From: Ramicandelaber brevisporus
Lineage: Eukaryota; Kickxellomycota; Ramicandelaberales; Ramicandelaberaceae
Reading direction: 5' to 3'
NCBI GenBank assembly: GCA_025201865.1
Contig: MU602672.1
Coordinates: forward strand, 96,361 to 141,372
DNA length: 45,012 nucleotides
In this document: positions 1 to 11,125 of the stretch, one piece after another
How positions within the stretch are numbered: the stretch's first letter is position 1
Layout of the letters: the number at the start of each line of letters is the position of its first letter
Notes under the pieces: model-generated
The model's database searches: none
What the model saw: only the letters and a program-made list of their open reading frames with translations
What the model was told of the DNA's origin: nothing
Program-made: the position numbers and the translations under genes

Positions 1-1137
1 AATGTGTTCACGGCCGACTCGCTGCTGCGCGTGGTGGTGAACACGCTGCGCACCGTGCCTGGCATGGACGAGGACGTGTCGAGCTTCCGGCTGTCAATGT
101 CGCGGCTGGTGATCGACGGCGCTGGCGCTGGCAGCGGGGTTGGCGCTGGACTCCGGCGGCCGGCGGCGGGGTGGGGAGTGGCGAGTGGCGGCATCGGACG
201 AGCCACTGCGCGCCAGGCGAGCATCAGCACGGTGTCCAGTGAGGCGTCCGGCGAGTCGCGCTCGTCCACGTCGTCCACATCGTCGACCGACACACTCGAC
301 GGAGCGTGGCATCCGCACCCGTACATGACGCACGGCGGGATGCCGCTGTTTGCAACTGCGTCGACACACTCGGTCTACTCGATCTCCGAGGTGCCGGCGC
401 CGCTTGCCAGCACTAGCACAAGCAACGGCAAGACCCACGGCACAGCCAGCAGCCACCATAACAGCAGCAGCTGGACGTCGAGGTCCGGCGACGGCAGCCT
501 GACGTGCGTGATCCGCTGCTACCGGCTGGCGGCGCACATCTGCCGCGTCGGCAGTCTCCCGCGACACGTCAGCGCGTTCAGTCCCGAGGCCATCTTCAGC
601 GTGTCGCTCGGGCAGCTGCTGCGGTCGATTGCGCGGCGGCTGATCTTCTGCGCGTACAAGCGCATTCCGTCGATTGCGTCGCTTCTCGGCGAGGCGCACT
701 TCATTGGCAAAGGCGACATTTTCGCGGTGCTGCGCGAGGAGGCCGAGTTTGTGCCGCTGTGGTCCAAGCTCAACCAGCTCGGGCGGCTGGCGCGCGAGGT
801 GGCGCCGTATCTCGACCAGCAGAATGCGACGGCGCTGGGCAACGCTGGGCGGATCATGGCGGCGTCACTGTTCTCGCTGGACCACCTCAACGACGCAACA
901 GACTTTCTGCATCCCACCGCCGTTCCAACTGCCAACAACGCCGCTCACAATGCTCACCACGCTCACCACGCTCACCACGCGCACCACGCGGCAGACGACA
1001 GCGACGACAGCGGCACCATCGATGTGCACGGCCACCTCATGCACAAGTGCGAGCCTGGCCGCAAGTGCCGATCGCTCGCGTCAAACAAGAGCGTGCTCTC
1101 GCTCGACTTTGACCGCGCCGAGCCGCTCCATGCCTAA
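1..1137 (+). CDS. 3' part of an unrecognised gene, open at the left edge
   Basis: The frame is open from base 1 and ends with TAA at 1135-1137, giving 378 visible residues. The first possible start in this frame near the edge is only a GTG, so I treat the gene as cut by the window. The visible protein begins with a leucine-rich, probably helical stretch (about residues 1-36). A Gly/Ala/Ser/Thr-rich linker follows (about 37-160), then a folded-looking helical block (about 165-305) with Cys and Arg-rich helices, then a His/Ala tract made of repeated AHH units (about 312-330) and an acidic tail. Codons end mostly in G or C, clearly unlike the AT-richer genes to the right, so strong codon bias or a different compositional block is possible. 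I do not recognise the family. That it is a gene is supported by the long frame and codon bias; function is unknown. Confidence 0.7.
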   Translation, partial: NVFTADSLLRVVVNTLRTVPGMDEDVSSFRLSMSRLVIDGAGAGSGVGAGLRRPAAGWGVASGGIGRATARQASISTVSSEASGESRSSTSSTSSTDTLDGAWHPHPYMTHGGMPLFATASTHSVYSISEVPAPLASTSTSNGKTHGTASSHHNSSSWTSRSGDGSLTCVIRCYRLAAHICRVGSLPRHVSAFSPEAIFSVSLGQLLRSIARRLIFCAYKRIPSIASLLGEAHFIGKGDIFAVLREEAEFVPLWSKLNQLGRLAREVAPYLDQQNATALGNAGRIMAASLFSLDHLNDATDFLHPTAVPTANNAAHNAHHAHHAHHAHHAADDSDDSGTIDVHGHLMHKCEPGRKCRSLASNKSVLSLDFDRAEPLHA

Positions 1138-1728
1138 CACCACTCCTTCTCTTATCCATCTTGCTCCATTATTCCTTCTTTTCGTCTATACACTCTATCT
1201 TTCGCTTGTTTAATTCTTTTATTTAGTCTGTTATTTCATTGGTAATCCATTGAGTGGTCACAAATGCCACATGTCTATACTTAGTGTCCCACTACAATCT
1301 ATAGATATCAGTCTCGTTTAAATATTGCTCGTTCCTTGATTGGCCATCTCATCACGGAACCTATTGACCACATCCTTCGAAATATGGCAGTACTGTTAAA
1401 TCAATAACTCAGCCACCAGCACCAACAGCAACTTCACATTAGTCGTTCGATTAGAAGGTTGCACAAGCCCTCAGGATGGAACAATAAACGACTACAACAG
1501 GCTGCTGTCAAAAATGCCCCGATTCTCCCACATGAGGCTTGGTTATTTTTTTTTTTCCCTCTCGCCCCTTTCGAAGTGTGAGAAAATCTCACAGAGGTTG
1601 AGTTGCTGGTGTTGAGTAATAATGAGATACACATCCATCGAAAGCACTGGACTGAAAAGGAGGCAATGGTGGAATTTTTGTTATTATCTAACTATGTGCG
1701 CAAATGCGCAGTCATATAATGAAATAAT

Positions 1729-1775
1729 GAAAGAAAGAATGAATGAATAAAAGAATGAAAGAATGAATAAAAAGA
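1729..1775. repeat. GAAT/GAAA-type imperfect microsatellite
   Basis: Repeated GAAT, GAAA and AATAAAA units run through this stretch. It lies in non-coding DNA upstream of the CAP-like gene. Confidence 0.7.
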
Positions 1776-2181
1776 ACAATGTCTCTTTGTCACGGTTTCC
1801 AAAGGAACTGCGTCCTCGGTGTGCGCGGTTTCTGACACCACAGTCGAACATCGTGCCGCTGATGCTAGTGCAGGTAACTATCGATTCTGAGTTTCGCTTC
1901 GTTTCGTTTCAATGTCTCTCTTCCTCTCTCTGCTTCTCTCTTTGCGTGTGTCGCCGAGTGCTAGTTGGCGGCGATGGTGGTAGTCTCGATGTCGTATGTC
2001 GGAGTTGGGCGAGTGCCAGCATCGTCAACGAATAAAAAATTCCACTCTCTCTCTCGTTTGTGCTCACTCGCCAACCGCGCCCGACCACTCAGATGCGAGG
2101 TACTACCCGTTTCAGGAACTCAGGGAGCGAGCAAGCGCCCTGAAAGGAACGAATCCCTATTGCCCTCGCTCAACACCTCTG

Positions 2182-2187
2182 TATAAG
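2182..2187 (+). promoter_or_regulatory. TATA-like element of the CAP-like gene
   Basis: TATAAG lies about 270 bp before the ATG at 2453 and just before a CT-rich stretch that would form the leader. The assignment is inferred from position; no transcript evidence is available. Confidence 0.4.
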
Positions 2188-2219
2188 AGCCTCGCAACCC
2201 AACAGCGCACTCGACAAAG

Positions 2220-2400
2220 AGCGCCGCCCCTCACCTCTCGTGCGGAACCTCTGTCTTCTCTTCTTTACTTTCCTCACTTTCTTTTTCTGTCCTCCTCGAC
2301 CTTTTTCTTATAACGCTATAGCCTCGCACTTCCCGCGTCGTTGTTAACGTGTCCTCTCTTCTCCAACTCTCCACCTACCTCCCTTTCTTCCGCCAAGTAC
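2220..2400 (+). promoter_or_regulatory. CT-rich leader/initiator region
   Basis: The plus strand is dominated by C and T with many CTCT and CTTTC runs. Pyrimidine-rich stretches near the transcription start are typical of strongly expressed fungal genes, which fits the biased codon use of the gene downstream. Confidence 0.4.
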
Positions 2401-2452
2401 TAAACGAGCTGTGCTCCGTTAAAGTCTAAACAACTACACCGTCTCAACATCC

Positions 2453-3262
2453 ATGAAGGTCCTTGCCGCTGTTGCCGTTGCCGTCGCCGCCACCGCTGGT
2501 GTCGCCGAGGCTTTCTCCTCTGCCAAGATGTGCTGCCTTATCAACCAGTACCGTGCCACAAAGGGTCTTAAGGCTCTCGGTCACGCCACCTGCGCCGACC
2601 CAATCTCCAACGACAGCGCTCAGCAGCAGGCTAACCGCCAGAACCAGGGTCACTACCTTTCCAACCCACTTGGCGATTTCTCCCGCTACTGCCGCACTGG
2701 TGCTCGCAACTGGGTTGAGTGTGCTGCTGGTGCCCCAATCTGGAAGAACGAAGCCGATGCCGTCAACGCCTGGGCTGCTCACTATGAGCACGATATTCTG
2801 CTCCGCGACACCTCCATCACTGTCTGCTCTGCTGGTGGTGTGACCGGCCGCAACGGTGTCCTCTACTTCTCCTTCGATGGCTGGAACGCCCCTGGCAACT
2901 ACCCAGACCCATGCGCTGAGATCGGCCAGGGCACTCCAGACCGCCAGCCACACAGCAACCCACCACCAGTTCAGCAGCCAGCTAAGCCAGCCCCACAGCC
3001 AGCCAAGCCAGCTCCAGCTCCACAGCAGCCACAGCGCCAGGCCCACAACAACCAGCCAGCTCCAGCTCCAGCTAAGCCAGTTGCCCCTGCTCCAGCCCCA
3101 GCTCCAGCTCCAAAGCCAACCACCAGCTACGTCCAGCCACCAGCTCCAAAGCCAACCACCACCTACGTCCCACCACCAGCTTACACCCCACCAGCTCAGC
3201 CAGCCCCAACCTGCTGCGCTGCCAACTGCTGCCCAGTTGCCCCAACCCTCGGCAAGTACTAA
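2453..3262 (+). CDS. Secreted CAP/SCP-like protein with Pro/Ala/Gln-rich tail
   Basis: The frame encodes 269 residues. The start is the ATG that gives a classical signal peptide of about 20 residues: a Lys after Met, an Ala/Val-rich core, and a likely cut after AEA. Residues about 21-155 look like a CAP (SCP/PR-1-like) domain: an early NQYRA helix motif, a central GHY histidine, then an AW..H..DIL helix and a final strand around LYFSFDG. CAP proteins are secreted and often bind lipids or sterols. From about residue 163 the tail is rich in Pro, Ala, Gln and Lys, with a repeated PKPTT.YV unit near its end. It closes with paired cysteines (CCAANCCP) that mirror the CC near the mature N-terminus. 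Proline is almost always CCA, which suggests high expression. It converges on the channel gene to the right. The CAP call rests on motif pattern only. Confidence 0.65.
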   Translation: MKVLAAVAVAVAATAGVAEAFSSAKMCCLINQYRATKGLKALGHATCADPISNDSAQQQANRQNQGHYLSNPLGDFSRYCRTGARNWVECAAGAPIWKNEADAVNAWAAHYEHDILLRDTSITVCSAGGVTGRNGVLYFSFDGWNAPGNYPDPCAEIGQGTPDRQPHSNPPPVQQPAKPAPQPAKPAPAPQQPQRQAHNNQPAPAPAKPVAPAPAPAPAPKPTTSYVQPPAPKPTTTYVPPPAYTPPAQPAPTCCAANCCPVAPTLGKY

Positions 3263-3418
3263 ACTCCTAAACAAACCCCCCTCCTTTAACCCTTTTCTCC
3301 TTGTCTCAATAACTTAAAATTGAAATCCGCATCTTCAAAAACATGTCCCCTGTCTTCGGTTACCTTTATCGGAACTAGAGTGTAATTGATGGCATTAGAA
3401 AGGAATGTTAAAGTTGGA

Positions 3419-3484
3419 TTAATCGTCATCGAGATCAGATGACTCAGAGTCGCTGCTGTTGCTATCGCTCGGTGAATCGGATGC

Positions 3485-3516
<32 letters not shown>

Positions 3517-4800
3517 TATGACTTTCTTGTTCACGGAGATGTTCCAGAACTGAAGACTGGACAGATGTGCCGGTGGATGGAACGGATGATGCTGGATGAA
3601 CTGTCAATACAGTGTCCAACGCAGACGGAGGACGCTGGAAAGCTGGAGTCGATGTTGAGCGATTGCGCATCTGCGGCCGCTGCTCTCCAGCCTCTAATGA
3701 TGAGCGACTAGGAGTCATCATGTCAGCAGCTGAAGCCATGGTCGTAATGGTCGTCGTGGCCAATGGGTGGTCCAACGGCTGGTTGTGAGTTGCTCTTCTG
3801 CTCAATACGAATCGCCCTGGCACATCTTCGGCGCCACTGCCATCAGCTGCTGCCATCTGGGTGGGTTGCATGTGGTGAGACCACTCTGATGTTGCCATCG
3901 TTTCAAATTGACTTCCGTACAAGCTACCCCGTGCAGCAAACACTGCCGGGATGAATCCTTCGTTGTGAGCTGCAGCGGCTGGCGTCATGATGTTGCCGGC
4001 AGAAGTGGACGTGGTTGATGTCGACACTGGGTGAGATGCCGTAGGAGTTGCAGTATGGACATTCTGAAGAGGAGTCAAAAGCAGATTGGACGAGCGGCGC
4101 GAGCGATGTCGACTGTTGCTGCCAGTTGCTGTGGTTGGCTGGTGAGACAGTGGATGTGGAGCAAAGCGAAGAGAACGTATGCTCGGGCGAGGATGCAATA
4201 CAACTGGAGTCGAGACTAAATGATTAAATCCAATCTGAGATGACGAGTGAGAGAGTTGCCGTGGCTGCGATGGCTGAGCAGTGGAGATGGCAAATCCACA
4301 CTTGGATGCAAGTTCATGGAAACTCTCTGGCATTAAAATTGGCTCTGACTTTGCTGGCTGCAGCTCTGGATGTTGTTGCTGTTGCTGCTGCTGTTGTTGT
4401 TGCTGTTGCTGTTCAAGTGATTGGAGCTGCACTGCTCTGAGCTTACCGATGTCTTCATCTTGTTTACCTTCTTCATTACTGTCATCTTCGCCTGCTTTAA
4501 TCTTCGCCAACTGCTGTTTCAGTGTTTTAACGCGCTGTCTTAGCAGCTGGTACTGTGGTGCATTTGTTGACACCAACGCTTCATACACAGTGACACAACT
4601 CGTATCTGCTGAGAATCGCGTAAGGAATGGATCTGACGATAGCCACAGCCCATTTGAGAACGTTGTAAACAGTCGAGGATGCAGATATGTCTGATGCGCA
4701 ATAAAGAAGTCTTGCATCTCGGCCAATGTTGGCTGAATGGCCTGTGGAGCATGAGCTGGGAACATCCGTTCATGGACCTGAAGCAGCAATGAGGTTGATG

Positions 4801-4831
<31 letters not shown>

Positions 4832-7800
4832 CTGAGTGATGATATCAGTATGGATTGGTATAATCAAATCAGGCTGCGATTGTTGTGGATGCGGATAAGA
4901 CGAAGAAGATGGTTTGACTTGACTACGACTGTGACTACGACTGTGCTGAGACTGCTCAGGATTGACAGCAGATACATTCCGGGACAAACTGAGAGCAGCT
5001 GTGCCAGTGAGGCTATCAACCTGCATCAATCTCTCTGCCCTATCGCGAACAGCTTCGGCGCGGGCGACATCAGATGAGGCGAGCCCAGTGGAATCGACCG
5101 ATGTTGAGGATGGATTGGCTGTGGCAGCAATGAGTGGATCACGCAGTCTGTCATCATCCTCAGATTCAACAATTCTCTGAACAATGGAATGCTGATCGCT
5201 AGCCACAACGGCCATCGCTGGCTGCAGTGATGGTGTGACTGCCAAGACAGCTGCGTCAATGCTGGTGATGTGTGCCAGATTGTACGGAGTCAGCATGGGA
5301 CTCAAGGCTGGTCGAGGGTTCGATGGAACCGCTGTGGCTGTTGTGGCATCCAAGCCGAGGAATGAGGACTGTACACCACCTTCAATTGATGAGTCGTCAG
5401 CAATACAATGACGCTGTGGAGGTTTAATGTTGCTGTCATCAACTGCTGGTGGAGCACTTTGAGGGAGTGGAGGCGAGGGAGATGGTTGCTTGGATTGTGG
5501 CTCTGTGGCTCCTTCTGGCTTCTCATCAACACCACCATCAACACCAACACCACCAACACCGTCATGACCATCATCATGAACATCATCAACAAACTCGTTA
5601 TCAAATTGACCATACATTGAGAATAATTCAGCACGGCGTCGCTGTTCAGCCATAGCGCGGGTTGATCTGATTTCATGAGAATAATCAACTGAGCTGGAGA
5701 ATAGAATATTGTGGATTGCTTTCTGAATGGGCTTGAATCTCAGCCAATCTACAATTGTATGACGCACGTGCCTAACTTTGTCTCTCCAAGTTGGCTTTGT
5801 TGGCACTTTCTGTCCTTCATCGTGATCACTCTGTTGCCGCTGTAAATCAGATGAATTGACATTTTGATCAGTTGGTTGATGAGCTGATTGCTGTCGTTGG
5901 TTGAGATCACTGTGGATAATGGAGATGCTGTCATCACTAATTGTCGAGTCAAAAGAAGAATGGCGATGCGGAACTGTTGGGCGATGTTGGTGAGTGTGAT
6001 TTGACCCAATGTTTCTGAGCTCAATTGGAGGTTCATCTGGTGGTGATGTTGGGTTATCCTGTTGTGCTAGATGTTCTTGTGCTGGCCGAGTCTGCTGCTG
6101 CTGCTGCTGTTGCTGTTGCTGATGTTGAGAAGAATGTCTCCGTGCAGCCATGTTACTCAAAGGTAGATAGGTCATTCTCTTGAACCAGTGTTTGTGCAAA
6201 TATACCCAGTACAGTATTGATGTAACAAATAATGGCGCAGTGAATCCAGCAACGATATAAGCCTTCTTCAACAACATCATCACCAAGAACACTCCAATAG
6301 CCAGAATCATGCCTAAGCAAACATAGTTTACAATGTGGCGCCAGAATCTTCCATGGTTCTCATACTGCTTCACATAAACATACGCAAACTGATGCTTGAA
6401 TACAATTAAGCCGATTCCAAAGTAAACCAGAGAGAATGGGAGAATCAATGGAGTAACGACAGCATACAGGAGAGTGATCAGGAAGACAACAGTCTGTGGA
6501 GCCAGATAGTAATAGAACGCAAAGAACATTGGACGTTGATGACGCAATGTGCGCCGTGGAGTCGATAGTCTCAAAGGGTTGTCACCAATCCAGCCAAACA
6601 ATAGAGGGAATCCAAGCTGAGCCAATTCAAGGCCATGAGACACACATGTATAAATGATGTAGTTCAGATAGAAGCCTTCAGCCTGCTTGACCAATACCAA
6701 TGACAGCGTCTCAACCAAGTCAACGGGAGATCTAACCCACGAAATCACACTGGTAAGCAGTGGGCGACCAAGGCAGAAGAATATTACAGTGTTGAACAGG
6801 GCAAACCACGCATGGCGAGTAATCATAGTGTCTTCCAATTCAGAGTATGATCTAAAGGCTTGCTTCTGAGATATTGCCATGAGTACAATCGGCAGCAGTG
6901 AGTTAAACATTGATACTAGAATGGACGGCAAGTTATTTGTGATAAACCCGCGCACAACTGGACTTGATGATGTAATGTTAGCAAACCACTGGATCTTGTT
7001 CAATTGTTCAAGTGATACCAAGCCAAGGATAAGAGTTAGTGGAATTAGCCAAATAATGATTAATGTCCAGCACATTGCCAACACAATTAGATATCTGACA
7101 AACTTGGTGCGCTCGCTAAGCAGGAATGTTGACCACATTACATCGCGTGGCTCAGGTGCCAATATCACCTTCATTCGGTGAGGAGTGTTGTGAATAAATG
7201 ACTGGGCAGCCAAATGAGCAGCAGTTTGAGTCTCAAATGTAACAAACGCAGCATTGGTTGGTCTGTACAGTTCTGGCATCTTCTCCAAGTCGCGCAACTC
7301 TTGTAGTTTGCGATCAACTTTTGAGAGTAGTCTGAGATTAGTATCAATGGCGCGTCTAACAACAACTGGCTTATCACTATCACTCTCATTGTTTGAATTT
7401 GGATGAACTTGACCATCCTTCGTGACTGATTTATTGCGCAATTTTCTGAACAGCAACAAATCCGACAGCTTTGAGCCAAATTTGCGCGCAATTACCTCGG
7501 TTGGTTTATACAATGGCTGGAATCTATCGAGTTCACCTCGTTTAATCAGTGCCAAGGAGTTCCATATCAAGCCAGGTCTTTCCTTCATCAACTCATCAAT
7601 ATCAATTCCATGATTACCTTCTCGATAGAATCGCCGGTTGATCCATCGAATAAGGAACTGCTTAGACTCATTATGCGCTAGTGCAATGGTTCGATCAATT
7701 TCATCTGGCTCGCTGCTCTCTTTGTTACCACTATCACTAGTGCTGTTGCTACTGACGGCCGATCCGCCAATTGCACTAATAGTCTTTATTTCATTATTAG

Positions 7801-8710
7801 CCTGATCATAGTTGGCTGGATTCTTTATAGTATCCTCACGCAGCCAATTCAGGTATCCTCTGGCTAATTGTAAATGATTATTCTCCAATGAATCAACCAA
7901 ATCTTTTCGTTTATTCAGCATTCTAACCAATCTGCTGTATTTCCTCACCAGAGTAGTTCCATCCACTGGACCAATATTCAAGTCCTCAAAGAATTCCATC
8001 AACTTGGCTTCGCTCCGTAAATCCTTTGGAATATCCTCCACCAGCACTGTTCTTGTTGATACATATCCAGCCTCAGATTCTGCCGTTAGTGTGTCCGCGT
8101 ACATTTTAACGTAATCAATTGTGTTTCTAAACAGCAGATATTTGATCATTCCGCATATGAAATAAAGCGCCAACATGTGAATCCAAAAGAGATTGCTTTT
8201 ATCATCCAAATGATCCAAACTGAACAGATGCAGTCCACTCTTCCGCCTAGCCTCATCCATATCTGACCCCGAAAACAGCGTATCAGTTCCATTGTTGCTC
8301 GGTGGTACTGACTTTCCGGTGGGATTGTCCTCACCATCAGCAGTGCCCAGTGTATAGTTGATTGGCAATAGTATCAAATTGCACACTATGCATGATACTA
8401 GCACTACTGTAAAACACATTTTGAGAAATCTCAAGTGCATTACTGCATCCAATCCAACGTGGATAAAATAAAACTTCTCATCCAACCGGTATACATCCCT
8501 TATCCATAATAGAGGCTTGCGGGATAATGGAGGAGTCGGCATGTAGCGCAGCCGTGTTCGAGAACTGTAAAAGTGCTGCATACGTGAACTCTTCCGAAGT
8601 AACTCATAAGCCAGCAAGCAGCCGAGAGATATTGCTGTGCTTAATGAGAACTGGATACCGACACCAATCATGTCGGAGGAAAAGCTACGAGCGTCACCTA
8701 TCGTGGCCAT
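3419..8710 (-). CDS. CSC1/OSCA/TMEM63-family cation channel with long disordered tail
   Basis: The frame encodes 1763 residues from the ATG at 8710. The N-terminal part has three membrane helices (about 15-37, 95-121 and 174-194). A cytosolic domain follows (about 195-535), ending with the family hallmark APEPRDVMW near residue 517. A multi-helix membrane core (about 540-845) comes next. This order (N-terminal TM block, cytosolic domain, 7-TM block) is that of the CSC1/OSCA/TMEM63 family, whose characterised members are osmo- or mechanosensitive cation channels. Usual length is roughly 750-1000 residues. Here about 900 more follow, low in complexity, with three poly-Gln tracts, Ser/Pro/Thr-rich linkers and an acidic end with a ten-Asp run and Ser-Asp repeats. 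No intron is needed. Family assignment is strong; channel behaviour is inferred from the family, and the role of the tail is unknown. Confidence 0.9.
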
Positions 8711-9215
8711 TTCCAGTTAATCTGCTGTTTGCGTGACGGTGGAAATAGAGGAAGAAGGAAGAAGGAAGAAAAAACAAGTTTGTTTGAGATTAAGTTGGAG
8801 GGCTGATAGCAAAAGCAAAAGAAGTAAAAGTGGAAGGAAGAAGAACAAGAAGGCGACAGCGACAGTGACCAAATAAGAGTGGGGCTTCTAAAGTAGAATG
8901 AACGCCAACTGTATTGCTGTCCCTATAGGCTGGCTGAAGTGGAGCGTCGGTAGATCGCAAGCAAGATGGACAAGAAGAAGAATGACAGAGCGTGAACTGC
9001 AGTCTGAGCGTCAAACTCGCCTTTTGTGAAACAAGAAGAACAACGTTCGTTTGTTGGAGGAACGCCAAACCTCCACACTCACTCACACACAGAGAGAGAG
9101 AAAGAGATAAAGAATGAGAGAGAGAATAAAAGCGAGTGATAGGCTTGAGAATGCGTGGCTGTCAAAACTCCTTGCAATTCAAAAGGGCAGTCTACTTTTT
9201 CTCTTGTTTTTTTTT
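8711..9215. other. Intergenic region between the Mus7-like and CSC1-like genes
   Basis: Both flanking genes are on the minus strand, so this stretch holds the 3' flank of the Mus7-like gene and the promoter and leader of the channel gene. On the plus strand it has purine-rich GAAGAAG and GAGAGAGA runs (CT-rich in the sense of the channel gene) and a T-tract at 9207-9217 that overlaps the Mus7-like stop codon. No coding sequence is seen. Confidence 0.6.
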
Positions 9216-11094
9216 TTAAACAATCAAAGAGATGAATGAGTTAGGATTACTAGGATGGCTGGGAGTGGTGGAGTAAAAGTGCAAGCCAACCATTTGCGTC
9301 AGTCGAGTGAAAGCGTGATGAATGTGGCGGTTACTGTGGCACAGTTGATTGACTTTGTCCCAATCGAGCTGCGGCAAATATGACGCCAGCATTCTGTCAA
9401 TCCCGATTTGACTAGATGGCCCAAGCTCACGTTCTAGAGCTACAGCCAAGATGCAAAGCTCAAGCCCAGATGCAATAATGGCCACGTCACAACAGTCATG
9501 CCGTGCAGTCCCAGTTTCAGATCCAGTAGCCAGACGAGCCACGTGATGAAACGGGAGCGGCTCGTTGTGATACCTCTGCCAGAATAAATCAACTTTAGGG
9601 TATCCAAATTGGCTGATTGAGGACAGCACAGTATGCCATCTGCTGCCATCGGAGCGAATCCTGTCGGTGAGGCGATCAGCATGATGGCCATCGGAAGCAC
9701 ATTTTGGAATAATGTATTGTAGGATGATGCAGTGCACTGCTTCAGCTGCTACGGCAGTCAAAGAATTCGCCCAGCGCATGCGAGAGACATCGGGATACTC
9801 AGCTTGAACAATCCTGAGCAAGCGCAAATGCATCGACAACAGCCCAAGTACGCCTTCAACAAATTGTCCAAAACGCAGTCGATCTTCTGCTGTGCATGAG
9901 TTGGGCAGGTGATAGTTCCGAGTAATTTGCACACAATCCAACAGCACGGGCAGCATGGTAGCAGCTTCATCGACCAACTGGCCCAGTGCAAACTGACAAG
10001 AACTAGAGTGTGCATCGCTGCTGTACAAAATGTGATTGACATCCGAATCAAACAACGTGGACATAACATCCAACAAGGCAATTGCATGGTTGAGACCACG
10101 AGCTTCATCAGCTTGAGCCCAGCCAGTCACTGTACGCTTCCAGCTTGTAGAGTACAGAAACCGTCGAAGTTGAGATAGCGAATCGTTCCACATGATGCTT
10201 GCACCGGCTGAAGATGATTGATGTTGGAAGCCATATTGCGACAGACCATCGAGCAGGATACGGACGTGTTCATTGTCCACTGCAGATGCCGATGCAATGA
10301 AAGGAAGCTCAAGCTGTGCATAAACAAACTCTACCAGTTGAATCATTGTATCCAGATCTGTAGCATATGGGCGACGAGCAAATCCACGCAGACGGCGAAT
10401 AACTGTGAGCGAAGGCGGCGGATGCGGGAACTCATGAGAGTAAAAGAATGCCAGATCGCTGGGATTGATGACCAAGTGCCGGTCAACGGTTGGTGCTAAA
10501 AGAAGCTGTGACGACTGTGTTAATAATTGAGTGCTACTGGCATTTGTGCCCATTTCAGCGTAACCTTCAAGAGTTGCCACAATACGCTGAGCCATTGACA
10601 CGAACTGAGCTAGAAGCGACTTGTCAATGCGCAAATCTTGAGACATCCGAATGTACTCTGACCGTAGCGTGGTAAGCAGGAGTGAAATGTGCTGTGAGTT
10701 TGTTGACACACATGTCGTGCACAGCTGGAGCTGGATTGAAACACCATGGGGGCAATGCGACATTGGAGATGTAAGCGGGTCAGCATCCATGTTGAATAGA
10801 ACCTGTTCAACCAAGAGTGCGCGGCAAGCCGTAAAATCAGAGCGTGCATTGACGACAGTGGAGGACAGCATGGATGACAGTGCTGCAGAATCCGATACAG
10901 CCACTAGAGGCATGTTGCGGAAGAGCATAGCAACAACAGCGAAATCAGATCCAAATCTACTGGGAAACTGGTTCGCAATGTGACAAAATATGTGTGTAAT
11001 AACAATGACTGAGGGCGATACGGGTGTCAGCATGATTGAGCTGAACCACAGTCTCAGAGCTTCAGTGACAGTATAACTCGACCAGTTTACTACC

Positions 11095-11125
<31 letters not shown>

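Larger units (their letters stand above)
1138..2452. other. Intergenic region: 3' flank of the left gene and promoter/leader of the CAP-like gene
   Basis: No convincing coding sequence is seen here. The left part is AT-rich and should contain the 3' UTR of the left gene. The middle holds a T-tract near 1545 and a GAAT-type microsatellite. The right part has a TATA-like element and a long CT-rich leader, as is common before strongly expressed fungal genes. Short frames on both strands lack domains and consistent codon use. Confidence 0.6.

Noticed and set aside
94-1213. Several 130-200-codon frames on both strands overlapping the left gene
   Set aside because: High G+C leaves many open frames by chance. 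These are Arg/Ala-rich with no domain, while the chosen frame has C/G-ending codons and a sensible protein.
2393-2452. Possible 5' UTR intron end (TACTAAAC branch-like sequence) before the CAP-like gene
   Set aside because: A branch-like word alone is weak, and the same word occurs after the stop codon of this gene. No donor and acceptor pair could be supported.
2444-3274. Trp-rich 276-codon frame on the minus strand
   Set aside because: It is the mirror of the Pro/Ala/Gln-rich CAP-like gene; Trp and Ser runs arise from reading CCA repeats backwards. The plus-strand frame has a signal peptide and a domain.
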